Below, in pieces: positions 36,338 to 44,731 of a DNA stretch of 64,000 nucleotides. The stretch is taken from the NCBI GenBank assembly GCA_947630025.1, contig CANRFZ010000016.1, positions 1 to 64,000 of the forward strand, given 5' to 3'. Each line of letters opens with the position of its first letter. Within the stretch, counting starts at the first letter, position 1. Position numbers and translations under genes: made by a program. Source of the stretch: an uncultured Lachnospiraceae bacterium (GTDB lineage Bacteria > Bacillota > Clostridia > Lachnospirales > Lachnospiraceae). A model generated the notes under the pieces. The model ran no database searches. It had not been told where the DNA came from and saw only the letters and a program-made list of their open reading frames with translations.

Positions 36338-36607
36338 CTATCTGGCGCTTTGGCTCGCGCCGCCTGTTATGATATTTCTTTTTTTGTATCTGCCTGTCGT
36401 GCCCGGCTCCGCGTAATACATCGGCAGCTTTGCTTTCTCCGCCGGGTCCTTTGTGTCCTTTTCGATCAGCTTGCTCCTGACGACGTGAACGTCTTTGGGG
36501 GCGTCTACCATGATCCTGAGGTGGTTTCCCGTTCCTCCTAAAAATACGATCCTGATGTCTTCGCCAAGCTGTAAGTACTCCTCTGTCGATAATGATAACC
36601 GCAGCAT
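36338..36607 (-). CDS. csrA: CsrA-family translational regulator, divergent
   Basis: An 89-residue protein whose first 50 residues align with CsrA without gaps: L4, LGGTGNHLRI, VDAPKDVHVVRSKL. The RNA-contacting R44 and nearby V42 are kept. The first strand is unusual (RLSLSTEEY in place of the usual TRKVGE), losing Arg6. About 40 extra residues follow (ending KKRNIITGGASQSAR), longer than the usual short tail. GGGAGG lies 8 bases before the ATG. It is directly upstream of flagellin and downstream of the recombinase-bearing inverted repeat, so it could be both a regulator of flagellin and itself switched. Confidence 0.85.
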   Translation of the reverse strand: MLRLSLSTEEYLQLGEDIRIVFLGGTGNHLRIMVDAPKDVHVVRSKLIEKDTKDPAEKAKLPMYYAEPGTTGRYKKRNIITGGASQSAR

Positions 36608-36654
36608 TTCTTTGCCTCCCTGCTTTTTACTGTGTCCCTACAAATCAAATATCT

Positions 36655-36683
36655 TTGTCCTCTGCGTTACATTTTGTTATAAA
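36655..36683 (+). promoter_or_regulatory. Promoter of the tyrosine recombinase, overlapping the left inverted repeat
   Basis: TTGTCC at 36655-36660, 17 bases, TATAAA at 36678-36683. The -35 lies outside and the -10 inside the left inverted repeat. A mirrored TTGTCC (complement of 36697-36702) faces csrA with TATAAC 15 bases downstream. Confidence 0.55.
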
Positions 36684-36693
36684 ATGTTGCATT
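36669..36693 (+). repeat. Left inverted repeat (25 bp) of the recombinase cassette
   Basis: Exact reverse complement of 37389-37413. Its core resembles a tyrosine-recombinase site: ACATTTT and AAAATGT arms around an asymmetric GTTAT centre. Confidence 0.9.
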
Positions 36694-36727
36694 ACCGGAC
36701 AATCTTTACTTGAAAAGGAGGGATTAT

Positions 36728-37309
36728 ATGAGCACTACCGAACCGATTAAAAACAGGCAGGATCTCATGAAATTTAAGTCCTACTACGAAGACGTCTGCC
36801 CGAACAACCGCAACGCGCTGCTGATCACCCTCGGCCTGAACACGGCGCTCCGCATCGGGGACATTCTGGCGCTGCGGTGGAGGGACGTCTATGATTTTGA
36901 CAAGCAGGAGGTACGCGGGCACATCCGCGTCAGCGAGCACAAGACCGGCAAGACCAACATTATCGCGGTCAACGCCATCGTCCGTGAGCGGCTGGATCTT
37001 TTCCTATTAGAAAAAAAGCCGGCCCACGGAGGCGACTATCTGTTTCAGAGCCGAAAGAACACGGGACAGCCGTTAAGCCGTTATCAGGCGTTCCGCATCA
37101 CGCGGGCTGCCGCGGCCTACGCCGGACTGGAGGAGCACGTAAGCTGCCACTCGCTGCGCAAGACGTTTGGCTACCACGCATGGCGGCAGGGCGTACCGCC
37201 CGTGATGCTGATGAAGATTTTCAACCATTCTTCCTATCAGATCACCGTCCGCTATCTCTGCATCGAGCAGGATGAAAAGGACGAAGTGTTCCAGAATATT
37301 GTGCTTTAA
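36728..37309 (+). CDS. Tyrosine recombinase, short FimB-like form
   Basis: A 193-residue site-specific recombinase comprising only the catalytic domain. The full active-site set is present: Arg42 (ALRIGD), Lys72 (SEHKTGK), His141 and Arg144 (CHSLRKTFG), His167 (FNHSS) and Tyr176 (VRYLCI). There is no N-terminal core-binding domain, so the size matches FimB/FimE-type invertases rather than phage integrases of 300 or more. I start at ATG 36728, with AAGGAGG 7 bases upstream. The gene lies between 25-bp inverted repeats (36669-36693, 37389-37413) and divergent from csrA-flagellin. Inverting its own segment, or a site elsewhere, is the likely job. Confidence 0.85.
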   Translation: MSTTEPIKNRQDLMKFKSYYEDVCPNNRNALLITLGLNTALRIGDILALRWRDVYDFDKQEVRGHIRVSEHKTGKTNIIAVNAIVRERLDLFLLEKKPAHGGDYLFQSRKNTGQPLSRYQAFRITRAAAAYAGLEEHVSCHSLRKTFGYHAWRQGVPPVMLMKIFNHSSYQITVRYLCIEQDEKDEVFQNIVL

Positions 37310-37380
37310 AAAATTTTTTAAAAAAAAATGAAAACACCCCTAAAGTTTTTCGGATGCCATCCGATATATGTAGTGTAAGC

Positions 37381-37432
37381 AAGAAACAAATGCAACATTT
37401 TATAACAAAATGTTGCATTTGCTTCTTTTTTT
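37381..37432 (+). terminator. Terminator of the recombinase gene, coinciding with the right inverted repeat
   Basis: A hairpin of about 20 bp with one mismatch (37381-37401 with 37407-37427, ATAAC loop) is followed by a run of T at 37426-37432. The 15-bp inner stem is perfect (CAAATGCAACATTTT). Confidence 0.8.
37389..37413 (-). repeat. Right inverted repeat (25 bp) of the recombinase cassette
   Basis: Exact reverse complement of 36669-36693. The flanking bases differ, so the match ends sharply. The pair bounds a 745-base segment containing only the recombinase gene. Confidence 0.9.
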
Positions 37433-37479
37433 CTATTCTTGAAATTCCTGTTCCTATCCGCCTTTCTCCCACTGTGCTA

Positions 37480-37509
37480 AAAAGGCGCGCAGTTCCCTGC
37501 GCACCTTTT
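37480..37509 (-). terminator. Terminator after the Rpn-like gene
   Basis: A 13-bp stem with one mismatch (37480-37492 with 37497-37509, TTCC loop) has T runs on both sides, so it may act in both directions between the recombinase and the Rpn-like gene. Confidence 0.65.
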
Positions 37510-37548
37510 ATCAAGCCGCTTTATTCTGTTCCCGCACAAGCGCCGCCG

Positions 37549-38595
37549 TTACCTTACAAGCATCTCCTCCCGCTCCGCAAACCACTCGCGGACTGTATCT
37601 AAATCGACCTCGGACACCTCCGCAATTTCCTCGCACGGCATTCCTTTCTCCCGAAGCCGGTACGCTATTGCTTTGGCCTTTTTCATCTCTCCTTTATTTA
37701 AAACGCCTTCACTCAGGTTGCACATACTCTGCACCTCCTCGTCCATTTCCCTGCTCACACTGATTTTGAACTCGTTCTGCAGCGCGTCCAGCTTATCTTC
37801 GTAGTTGAGGTTGGCGGAGAACATCTTGCTCAAAAGCCGGATCGCATTATCTTCACTTTCTTCTCCCCTGCGCCCCAGCCGCAGCACCACGACCGTCATC
37901 AGGTCATAGTTCTTTTTCTTCTCCCGGAAATCTCCTCTCAGGCACTCCTCCGTAAAAGAGTATCTGTTGATCGTGTCGGAGCGGGCATCTGACGTGTCCT
38001 CACATAGCCAGATGCTCACACATTTCTTAATCTTCCCATACTCCTGATCTCTAAATACCGTACCCCGCTGGGAGGAAATCATCCTAGCCGCATAATAAAT
38101 GCCGCGCTTCGGGAGCGGATAACCCGGCGTGTCCCGGTTTTGAATCTCGCAGTTGATCAAAATCTCGATCCGGCCGCCGTCAGACGGAAGAACCGCTGTG
38201 AAGCGGATGTCAAAATAAACTGTGCCGTCCCTCTGCGACTTGTCGGCAGTAGGCTTCCCTTCTATCCTGTCATCTCCGCTCATCATGCCGGAATCGCTCT
38301 GCCTGTCCGGATGGTCCTGATGAACCGCGATCTTTCTTAACTCCGGCTCGCCCTCGATAAACTTCTCCGCGATCTCCTGCACCGTGTACGCCGCATACTC
38401 GTCAAGCGCACTCTTTAAAATATAGGCCAGAACCGACTTCTGAGCCACAATATTTCTCGCCGACTCATCGTACTTAAATGTAGCATTTTCATCAGCCACT
38501 TTTAAATTCTGTGCGATCTCACTCGGCACAGACACTGCGGCGTGCTGCTCCTCTCCGGAAAATTCCGGGGCTTTTTGCTGTCCGTATAAGTTCAT
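37549..38595 (-). CDS. Rpn-family PD-(D/E)XK nuclease / transposase-like protein
   Basis: A 348-residue protein of the group annotated as Rpn recombination-promoting nuclease or PD-(D/E)XK transposase. The nuclease-like core is at about 100-200, with YFDIRFTAVLPSDGGRIEIL and INCEIQNRD, then YYAARMISSQ and KKCVSIWLCEDTSD. The C-terminus (about 270-348) is helical and ends in a helix-turn-helix-like stretch (KGMPCEEIAEVSEVDLDTVR). I start at ATG 38595 (MNLYGQQKAPEFSGEE), with AGGAGAAG upstream. Such genes are numerous in Lachnospiraceae and often mobile. No terminal repeats were seen, so movement is not demonstrated. It separates the chitobiose operon from the recombinase. Confidence 0.8.
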   Translation of the reverse strand: MNLYGQQKAPEFSGEEQHAAVSVPSEIAQNLKVADENATFKYDESARNIVAQKSVLAYILKSALDEYAAYTVQEIAEKFIEGEPELRKIAVHQDHPDRQSDSGMMSGDDRIEGKPTADKSQRDGTVYFDIRFTAVLPSDGGRIEILINCEIQNRDTPGYPLPKRGIYYAARMISSQRGTVFRDQEYGKIKKCVSIWLCEDTSDARSDTINRYSFTEECLRGDFREKKKNYDLMTVVVLRLGRRGEESEDNAIRLLSKMFSANLNYEDKLDALQNEFKISVSREMDEEVQSMCNLSEGVLNKGEMKKAKAIAYRLREKGMPCEEIAEVSEVDLDTVREWFAEREEMLVR

Positions 38596-38726
38596 GCTTT
38601 CTTCTCCTACATGAAACCGACAGCACATTCTCTCTATCCGTAATTTTATTCTATCATTGTGAAAGCCATCATGCAACGCAAAAATTTGCGGTTTGTTGTG
38701 TTTTTCAACTTTGGTTTTTGACGGAC

Positions 38727-39818
38727 TCAGAACACCTGCATCCGTTTCAGTTCTCTGTCCGTCACCAAGATATCTGCCTTTTTACCCGCTTCCAGTGTTC
38801 CCACTTCCCGCTCCATGCCAATCGCTCTGGCCGGATTCAGGGTGGCAGCCCTAAGCGCCGCTTGGAGCGGAATCCCCATGGACACTGCCGTTCGCATACC
38901 GTCCCAGAGATTGGTGGCGCTTCCGGCGATGGTGCCGCTCTCCAATGTTGCCAGCTTCCCTGTGACGTGCACCGTCTGTCCGCCCAGCGTATAGACGCCG
39001 TCCGGCATTCCCGCGGCCCGCATACTGTCGCTGATCAGGATGACACGCTCCTCCCCGAAAAGCCGGAACGTATTGCGGACGACATTCGGATGCACATGAA
39101 TGCCGTCACAAATGAGTTCCACACTGACGCAGTCATGATCCGCCGCTGCGCCGATCACCCCCGGCTCCCGATGTAAGTATGGCGGCATCGCGTTATACAA
39201 ATGCGTCACCTGTTTTGCTCCCGCCGCGAACGCTTTTTCTGCCGTATCATAGTCCGCACAGGTGTGGGCCACGGAAAACCGAAACCGCATACTTTCTTTT
39301 TCTATTAAAGGAAGCGCCCCTTCCAGCTCCGGCGCGACGGCTACGATTCTTATCATTCCGTCTGCCGCCTCCTGCAAGGCGAATAGTAATTCCGCATCCG
39401 GCAGCCGCAGATAAGCCGGAGCCTGCGCCCCGCATTTTTCTCCGGACAAAAACGGCCCTTCCAGATAAATGCCGGCCATCCCTTTCGGTCGACAATGCGC
39501 CGCCGTTCGGCAGATGCCAAGCAGATCCTCGGCGGGAAGCGTCATAGTCGTCGGGCAAAAGGTCGTAATCCCATGTGTCCGCTCGTATACGGCGATGGCT
39601 TCGACTGCTTCCGCCGTCCCGTCGCAAAAATCATATCCCGCACAACCGTGGAAATGGATATCCACCAGACCGGGCAGAAGATATTTGTGCGTTTCTTCTG
39701 CAGACAGTTTTTCCGGTTCACAATAAGCCACGGAGACGATTCTTTCTCCTTCCACCGCAACCGTTCCCGGACGGAAAGAAAAATCCGGCGTGCACACCCA
39801 TCCTTTAATCTGTCTCAT
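38727..39818 (-). CDS. nagA: N-acetylglucosamine-6-phosphate deacetylase
   Basis: A 363-residue amidohydrolase: GlcNAc-6-P + water gives glucosamine-6-P + acetate. Metal and catalytic residues are visible: LVDIHFHGCAGYDF (two His), IYLEGPFLSG (Glu), SVAHTCAD, QVTHLYNAM (His) and the catalytic Asp in LISDSMRAAGMPDG. It is the last gene of the chitobiose operon, overlapping nagB by 14 bases. It feeds NagB. The family's usual length is 370-390, so it is slightly short but complete. Confidence 0.95.
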   Translation of the reverse strand: MRQIKGWVCTPDFSFRPGTVAVEGERIVSVAYCEPEKLSAEETHKYLLPGLVDIHFHGCAGYDFCDGTAEAVEAIAVYERTHGITTFCPTTMTLPAEDLLGICRTAAHCRPKGMAGIYLEGPFLSGEKCGAQAPAYLRLPDAELLFALQEAADGMIRIVAVAPELEGALPLIEKESMRFRFSVAHTCADYDTAEKAFAAGAKQVTHLYNAMPPYLHREPGVIGAAADHDCVSVELICDGIHVHPNVVRNTFRLFGEERVILISDSMRAAGMPDGVYTLGGQTVHVTGKLATLESGTIAGSATNLWDGMRTAVSMGIPLQAALRAATLNPARAIGMEREVGTLEAGKKADILVTDRELKRMQVF

Positions 39819-40551
39819 ATTCTCTCTCCCAATCCTGCAAAGCCGCCTCGTCGCCGACCAGAATCACATCATTATGAAGCTGGAGCACAGAGGCCGGAAC
39901 TTCCGGCGTAATCTCCCCGCAAAAGGAGCGTCTGACAATCTCCCGCTTGCTCTCTCCGCAGACAATCACAACGATTTTTTTTGCCTGCATGATATTCTTA
40001 ATTCCCATCGTACAAGCCTGTCTGGGAACATCCGCTTCGGAATCAAAAAATCTGGCGTTCGCACGAATCGTACTCTCGGAGAGCGTCACACAGTGCGTCT
40101 CCTTCTCAAAAGCGCCTCCCGGCTCATTGAACCCGATATGCCCGTTGTGCCCAAGCCCAAGTACCTGAAGATCGACACCGCCCAGCGTCCGGATCACATT
40201 GTTATATTGCCTGCACGCCGTCTCCGCATCTTCCTCCATGCCGTCGGGTACATAGGTATTTCTCTTGTCAATATTCACGCGGTCAAACAGATGCGTATCC
40301 ATAAAATGGCGGTAACTGTGCACATCCTCCGGCGGCAGTCCCCTGTACTCGTCTAAGTTGACGCTGCGGACAGCCGAAAAATCCAAATCCCCTTTCTCGT
40401 ACCACCGCACAAGCTGCTCGTACATTCCGATCGGCGTTGCGCCCGTGGCAAGCCCCAACACACAGTCAGGCTTCATAATGATCTGGGCGGACACGATATT
40501 GGCCGCCACCCGGCTTGCATGATCATAATCCTTGGTACAATATATTCTCAT
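39805..40551 (-). CDS. nagB: Glucosamine-6-phosphate deaminase
   Basis: A 248-residue enzyme: glucosamine-6-P gives fructose-6-P + ammonia. The start at 40551 (MRIYCTKDYDHASRVAANI) fits the family; the frame upstream is unrelated. GLATGATPIGMYEQLV, VNLDEYRGLP and the active-site stretch LGLGHNGHIGFNEPG (about 135-149) are canonical. It overlaps nagA by 14 bases and follows the AraC-type regulator by 10, so it is translated from the same message. Confidence 0.96.
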   Translation of the reverse strand: MRIYCTKDYDHASRVAANIVSAQIIMKPDCVLGLATGATPIGMYEQLVRWYEKGDLDFSAVRSVNLDEYRGLPPEDVHSYRHFMDTHLFDRVNIDKRNTYVPDGMEEDAETACRQYNNVIRTLGGVDLQVLGLGHNGHIGFNEPGGAFEKETHCVTLSESTIRANARFFDSEADVPRQACTMGIKNIMQAKKIVVIVCGESKREIVRRSFCGEITPEVPASVLQLHNDVILVGDEAALQDWEREYETD

Positions 40552-40561
40552 AACAGTCTCC

Positions 40562-41335
40562 TCACAAAATTTTATTGCGGTATTCGTTGGCGGATATCCC
40601 CTCCAGCTTTCGAAATACTCTGGAAAAATGCGCCATATCTTGGAATCCCACCATCTCCGCGATGTCATAGATGCGCAGAGACGGGTCATTCAGCAGCTCT
40701 TTCGCCTTTTCCATGCGCACGCCGTTTAGAATCTCGGAAAAATTCTGCCCCATATGCCGATTCAGCAGCCTGCTCAAATGCCACTGGCTGACATAGATCT
40801 GATCCGCCACGTCCACCAGCCGCAGCTTTTCCTGATAGTTCTCCCTGATGTATTCCAACGCTTTTTTGACAAGAAAAGAGCTGGCCGCATTATTGTATAG
40901 CGCATCCTCTCCACCCGCTTCCGATGCCTCTTTCGCATCCTCCGCCGCTCCCGCCCTGCCTTCCGCAAGGCGTTCGGTCATGGCATTGACCGCCTCCCTG
41001 AGTTCGCTCATCTTGGAAGGCTTCAGCAGAAATCTCGTCACGCCCAGAGCGACCGCCTGCCTTGCGTACTCAAACTCCCGATAGCCGGTCAGGATCGCGA
41101 TCTGCATATTCGGGAACTCCGATTTCAACGCCGCGATCATCTTGAGCCCATCCATCTGCGGCATATGGATGTCGGAAATTACAATATCCGGGCATTCCCG
41201 GCGGATCAGGGCAAGCCCTTCCTTTCCGTCGTACGCGCAGCCCGCTATCCGGCAGTTCCACTCCTCCCACGGCATAGACTTAGACAGTCCCTCTGCGATG
41301 ATCGGTTCATCGTCAATGATAACAACCTTGTACAT
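40562..41335 (-). CDS. Response regulator with AraC-type DNA-binding domain
   Basis: A 257-residue regulator: receiver domain (about 1-120) with the phosphoacceptor Asp55 in DIVISDIHMPQMDG, acidic pair DD at 8-9 and Lys in LLKPSKMSEL. The C-terminal two-helix AraC domain (about 155-257) has YQEKLRLVDVADQIYVSQWH and LRIYDIAEMVGFQDMAHFSR. I start at ATG 41335 (MYKVVIIDDEP). Its partner kinase is three genes upstream in the same operon, with the transporter genes between them. It is the likely activator of the chitobiose operon. Confidence 0.9.
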   Translation of the reverse strand: MYKVVIIDDEPIIAEGLSKSMPWEEWNCRIAGCAYDGKEGLALIRRECPDIVISDIHMPQMDGLKMIAALKSEFPNMQIAILTGYREFEYARQAVALGVTRFLLKPSKMSELREAVNAMTERLAEGRAGAAEDAKEASEAGGEDALYNNAASSFLVKKALEYIRENYQEKLRLVDVADQIYVSQWHLSRLLNRHMGQNFSEILNGVRMEKAKELLNDPSLRIYDIAEMVGFQDMAHFSRVFRKLEGISANEYRNKIL

Positions 41336-41376
41336 ACCATCCCCCATTGAGCGGAAACCGCGCCGAAAAAGCCGCG

Positions 41377-42234
41377 CTATCCCTTGATGGCTCCCGCCGT
41401 CATTCCCCGAATAATGTATTTCTGCAGGAAAATATATACCACAATCACCGGCACCGCCACCAGCGTCACGGCAGCGGCCATAAGCCCATAGTTGGTTCCC
41501 TCCTGAGAAGTGAGCTGGTTCAAAAGCGTAGTGATACCAAACATCTCAGGGCGTTTCAAAAAGAACATCTGCGTGAACAGATCGTTATAACTCCAAAGAA
41601 ACGCAAAGATTGCCACCGTCGCAAAGGAAGGCTTTGTCAGCGGCATCACCACCTTGAAGTAAATCTGAAACGCGCTGCACCCCTCCATATAGGCCGCCTC
41701 CTCCAGCTCTAGCGGCAGGCTCTTGATATAACCGGACAAAACGACGATGGCAAAGGACAGATTGCCCGCCACCTGCGGCAGAATGACCGACAACATCGTC
41801 AGCCACCAGTTGTCCGTGTTGGCGATCCCCCACTTAAACTCCATGGAAAAAACCGGAATAATCGTCGCAAAAACCGGAAACATCATCCCCGCGATCACAA
41901 AGGAATACAACAGTTTGGACCCGCGGAACCGGTAGCGGGAAAGCGCATACGCCGCCATTCCAGCAAAGACGATCACCCAGAGCGCCACCATGACAGAGAT
42001 AAAAATACTGTTCCGATAAGCGCCCAAAATATCTATGTTCTGGAACGCTTTCCGGTAATTGGCCAGAGAGAACAGTCCGCCTATCGGCAAGGCAAAGGAA
42101 TCGGCCAGAATCTTGTCTTTCGCCTTAAAAGAGTTCTGAATGACCCAGATAATCGGATAGATCGTCGTCAGCGCCCAGACACTTAACAACAGATACACCA
42201 AAAGCATACCTGCGGAAAATTTTTTCTTTTTCAT
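41377..42234 (-). CDS. Carbohydrate ABC transporter permease (MalG-type)
   Basis: A 285-residue protein with six membrane helices. It has the EAA coupling loop typical of the family (EEAAYMEGCSAFQIYFKVVM, about 197-216) that contacts the ATPase, and the conserved start of MalG/AraQ permeases (LLSVWALTTIYPIIWVIQNS). It works with the upstream permease and binding protein. No ATPase gene is present in the operon, so a shared MsmX/MsiK-like ATPase is presumed. It is 11 bases from the previous gene. Confidence 0.93.
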   Translation of the reverse strand: MKKKKFSAGMLLVYLLLSVWALTTIYPIIWVIQNSFKAKDKILADSFALPIGGLFSLANYRKAFQNIDILGAYRNSIFISVMVALWVIVFAGMAAYALSRYRFRGSKLLYSFVIAGMMFPVFATIIPVFSMEFKWGIANTDNWWLTMLSVILPQVAGNLSFAIVVLSGYIKSLPLELEEAAYMEGCSAFQIYFKVVMPLTKPSFATVAIFAFLWSYNDLFTQMFFLKRPEMFGITTLLNQLTSQEGTNYGLMAAAVTLVAVPVIVVYIFLQKYIIRGMTAGAIKG

Positions 42235-42245
42235 ACGGTCTCTCC

Positions 42246-43133
42246 TTAATAGTCTTTCTCTTTAAAGATCCAGTTGACGACCTTTGACAACACAATGCCG
42301 AGCACCACAATCAACACGGCCAGCGCCGAACCATAATCCACATTTTTTGTCTGCGTCGTGTGATAATACATATAAGTTCCCGTCAAAAACGTGGTTTTCA
42401 ACGGCATTCCCTTGGGGAACATAACCCACGGCAGGTCGAAAACTTTAAGAGCGCCCGTGACTGCCAGCACGCAGCAGGTGCAGATTACGTTGTGAAGCAG
42501 CGGAACAGAAATATATCTGACCTTCTGCCAAGTGCCGGCGCCGTCGATTCTGGCCGCTTCGTACAGTTCATCCGGGATATTATTTAACCCGGTGACCAGA
42601 ATGACAAAATAGAAGCCGACATACTGCCACATGACCGGCAGCATCATCGTCACTAAGGCGATCCCCTCCGCTTTCCAGTCGGTCAGCGTCGTCTTTCCCA
42701 GACTCTCCAGAATCTGATTGATCATTCCTTTGTCGTAAAGAAAGATCAGGTTAAACAACAGACCGAGCGCTGTCGCGGATATCACGATCGGAAAAAAGAA
42801 AACTGTCTTGTAAAACTGTTTACCGCGCCCGATGTTGTCTACCATAAGGGCCAATACAACCGCAATTCCCACCTGTCCCACGATGGTAACAACCATCATG
42901 ATCAGCGTATTTTTGAGAGAGACCCATACGATATCATCATACAACATTTCCACATAATTTGTATACCACGGACTGTTCCATCCGGTCCCCGAACTGCCGA
43001 GTTGTTTGATCTGCCGGAAGCTGTTGATGATATTGCGGAAAAACGGATAGTACAGATAAACAACCATAAACAGAAACGCAGGAATGAGGAATACAACTAC
43101 GGGCTTTTTATCTCGATATATATTGGAACTCAT
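42246..43133 (-). CDS. Carbohydrate ABC transporter permease (MalF-type)
   Basis: A 295-residue protein with six membrane helices and an EAA loop (ELYEAARIDGAGTWQKVRYI, about 190-210). I start at ATG 43133 (MSSNIYRDKKPVVVFL) with GGAGG 6 bases upstream. It is the partner of the MalG-type permease. Together they form the channel for a GlcNAc-containing oligosaccharide, judged from chbP, nagA and nagB in the operon. Confidence 0.92.
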   Translation of the reverse strand: MSSNIYRDKKPVVVFLIPAFLFMVVYLYYPFFRNIINSFRQIKQLGSSGTGWNSPWYTNYVEMLYDDIVWVSLKNTLIMMVVTIVGQVGIAVVLALMVDNIGRGKQFYKTVFFFPIVISATALGLLFNLIFLYDKGMINQILESLGKTTLTDWKAEGIALVTMMLPVMWQYVGFYFVILVTGLNNIPDELYEAARIDGAGTWQKVRYISVPLLHNVICTCCVLAVTGALKVFDLPWVMFPKGMPLKTTFLTGTYMYYHTTQTKNVDYGSALAVLIVVLGIVLSKVVNWIFKEKDY

Positions 43134-43227
43134 AAGCAACCTCCGCTCCTTTTACTTCTTTGGAAAACCAGCCGGAAACTGTACGCTTCCGGCTGGGTAA
43201 AATCTTCGTCCGGGTTTCCCCCGTTTT

Positions 43228-44628
43228 TTACTGATTGTTGTAAATATCCAGACCTTCCGCCACCGCATCCGCGGCGTCGACTTTGCCTGTCACGATCTCC
43301 GGCATACCGTCGAAAGTCGGTACACGGCAGTCGCCTTGGAAAAGATCCTGAACCGCGCCGGTCAGGGAAGTGACGCCGGCCATCATATTCATCGCCTTGA
43401 CCTGAAGCTCGTTGAACTGGGATTCGTCTACTTCGGGAGCAGCCTTCAAAGCGGAAGCCGTATGCTGGGCAAACACCGGCACCAGCTCATCAGATGTCAT
43501 ATACTCCACAAAACTTACTGCAGCCGCACGTTTGTCCGGATCATCCCAAGCCTTTTTCGTGATATAGTATCCCATGGAAAGACCGCCGACCAAATCCGTC
43601 GCTTTTCTTTCTCCTCCTTTGCTCGGAACGTAAGTCACCTCGAAATGCGACAATTTCTCGGTATCCAGCGTAGCGGGATCTTCCGGATCTGACTGACACG
43701 CGCTCACGATACCGCCGACTTTCCAAGAACCGTCGATCAAAAATGCCGCCTTGCCCTCCGTAAACATCGCAAATGTCTCATCATCCGTAGCGGACAACGT
43801 ATTCTCCGGGAAATATCCTAACTCATAGAGCTCCTTGATATCATTCATCCCGGCAACCCATGCCTGCCCGTTTGCATCACTTGCGGAAGCGGGAATCTCC
43901 AGATGATCTGCCGGAGACTGATTGTTAAAAATGGCAAACTCCCACCAATAGTGCGGAATATTGCCAAGGGCCGCCGCGATCGGCGCATACCCCGCCGCTT
44001 TGATTTTCTCACAGTCCGCCTTGAACTGATCCATGGTATAATCCGCGCCGGGCAGCGCAACCCCTGCCGCGTCCAGCACTTCCATATTGACAAACATCGC
44101 TTCCCAGTAACCGTTTACCGGCACCGCATATTTTTTGCCGTCCACGAGCGAATCCGCGATCAGATCATCATTCATATTGGCTGCGTACTCCGGATACTCC
44201 GCCCGGATTTCATCGATGGAGACCACCTTGCCTGCCTCAATGAAGCTATTGGCGTCCGCTCCGTTGAAGAAAAAGAGTACGTCCGGCTCGGACCCCGTCT
44301 CAAAATCCGTCACCACTCTTGTTTTGAATGTCTCGTCCGATGTGGCGGAGGTATCCGCTACGGTGTTGCCCGTCTCGGCTTCCCACGCGGCCACCGCGTC
44401 CTTAAAGTTCTGCGCGTTCCCGTCCTCACCCGCAAATGTAGTCGTCACGGTCAGTTCTACAGGCACTGCCGCATCCGTTCCGGCATCTGCCGCGCCGTCC
44501 TCTGCCGTCACGCTCTCTTGGGCGCTCTCATTTGCGGCTTCTGTATCCGACGAAGAACCGCCGCCGCAGGCCGTCAAAGAAACGATCATAGTGCCGGCCA
44601 ACAACAGTGACAAAATTTTCTTTTTCAT
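43228..44628 (-). CDS. Extracellular sugar-binding lipoprotein of an ABC transporter
   Basis: A 466-residue family-1 solute-binding protein. It begins with a lipoprotein signal peptide (MKKKILSLLLAGTMIVSLTA then Cys21 in a lipobox), followed by a Ser/Glu/Ala-rich linker (to about 60) and the two-lobed domain. I start at ATG 44628 with GGAGGAAAG upstream. By context it captures chitobiose or a related GlcNAc disaccharide. It lies between the sensor kinase and the permeases and may have its own promoter (44677-44705), giving extra transcripts of the binding protein. Confidence 0.9.
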   Translation of the reverse strand: MKKKILSLLLAGTMIVSLTACGGGSSSDTEAANESAQESVTAEDGAADAGTDAAVPVELTVTTTFAGEDGNAQNFKDAVAAWEAETGNTVADTSATSDETFKTRVVTDFETGSEPDVLFFFNGADANSFIEAGKVVSIDEIRAEYPEYAANMNDDLIADSLVDGKKYAVPVNGYWEAMFVNMEVLDAAGVALPGADYTMDQFKADCEKIKAAGYAPIAAALGNIPHYWWEFAIFNNQSPADHLEIPASASDANGQAWVAGMNDIKELYELGYFPENTLSATDDETFAMFTEGKAAFLIDGSWKVGGIVSACQSDPEDPATLDTEKLSHFEVTYVPSKGGERKATDLVGGLSMGYYITKKAWDDPDKRAAAVSFVEYMTSDELVPVFAQHTASALKAAPEVDESQFNELQVKAMNMMAGVTSLTGAVQDLFQGDCRVPTFDGMPEIVTGKVDAADAVAEGLDIYNNQ

Positions 44629-44676
44629 ATGCTTTCCTCCGTATGATTTTTTGATGAAAGGTTCATCCCTATACTC

Positions 44677-44705
44677 ATCATAGCCTCTCAACGGAAAAAA
44701 CGTAA
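44677..44705 (-). promoter_or_regulatory. Possible internal promoter before the binding-protein gene
   Basis: On the minus strand: TTACGT (complement of 44700-44705), 17 bases, TATGAT (complement of 44677-44682), about 45 bases before the start codon. The -10 is good and the -35 is poor. Confidence 0.4.
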
Positions 44706-44731
44706 TTGCCGGTGTTGGCTTTTCTTGTCTT

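Noticed and set aside
37321-37380. Additional gene or promoter in the A/T runs after the recombinase
   Set aside because: No open frame with a ribosome binding site; only poly-A/T and a short CGGATG/CATCCG palindrome.
37549-38595. Insertion sequence with terminal repeats around the Rpn-like gene
   Set aside because: No inverted ends or target duplication were found; the gene is kept as a stand-alone nuclease-like gene.
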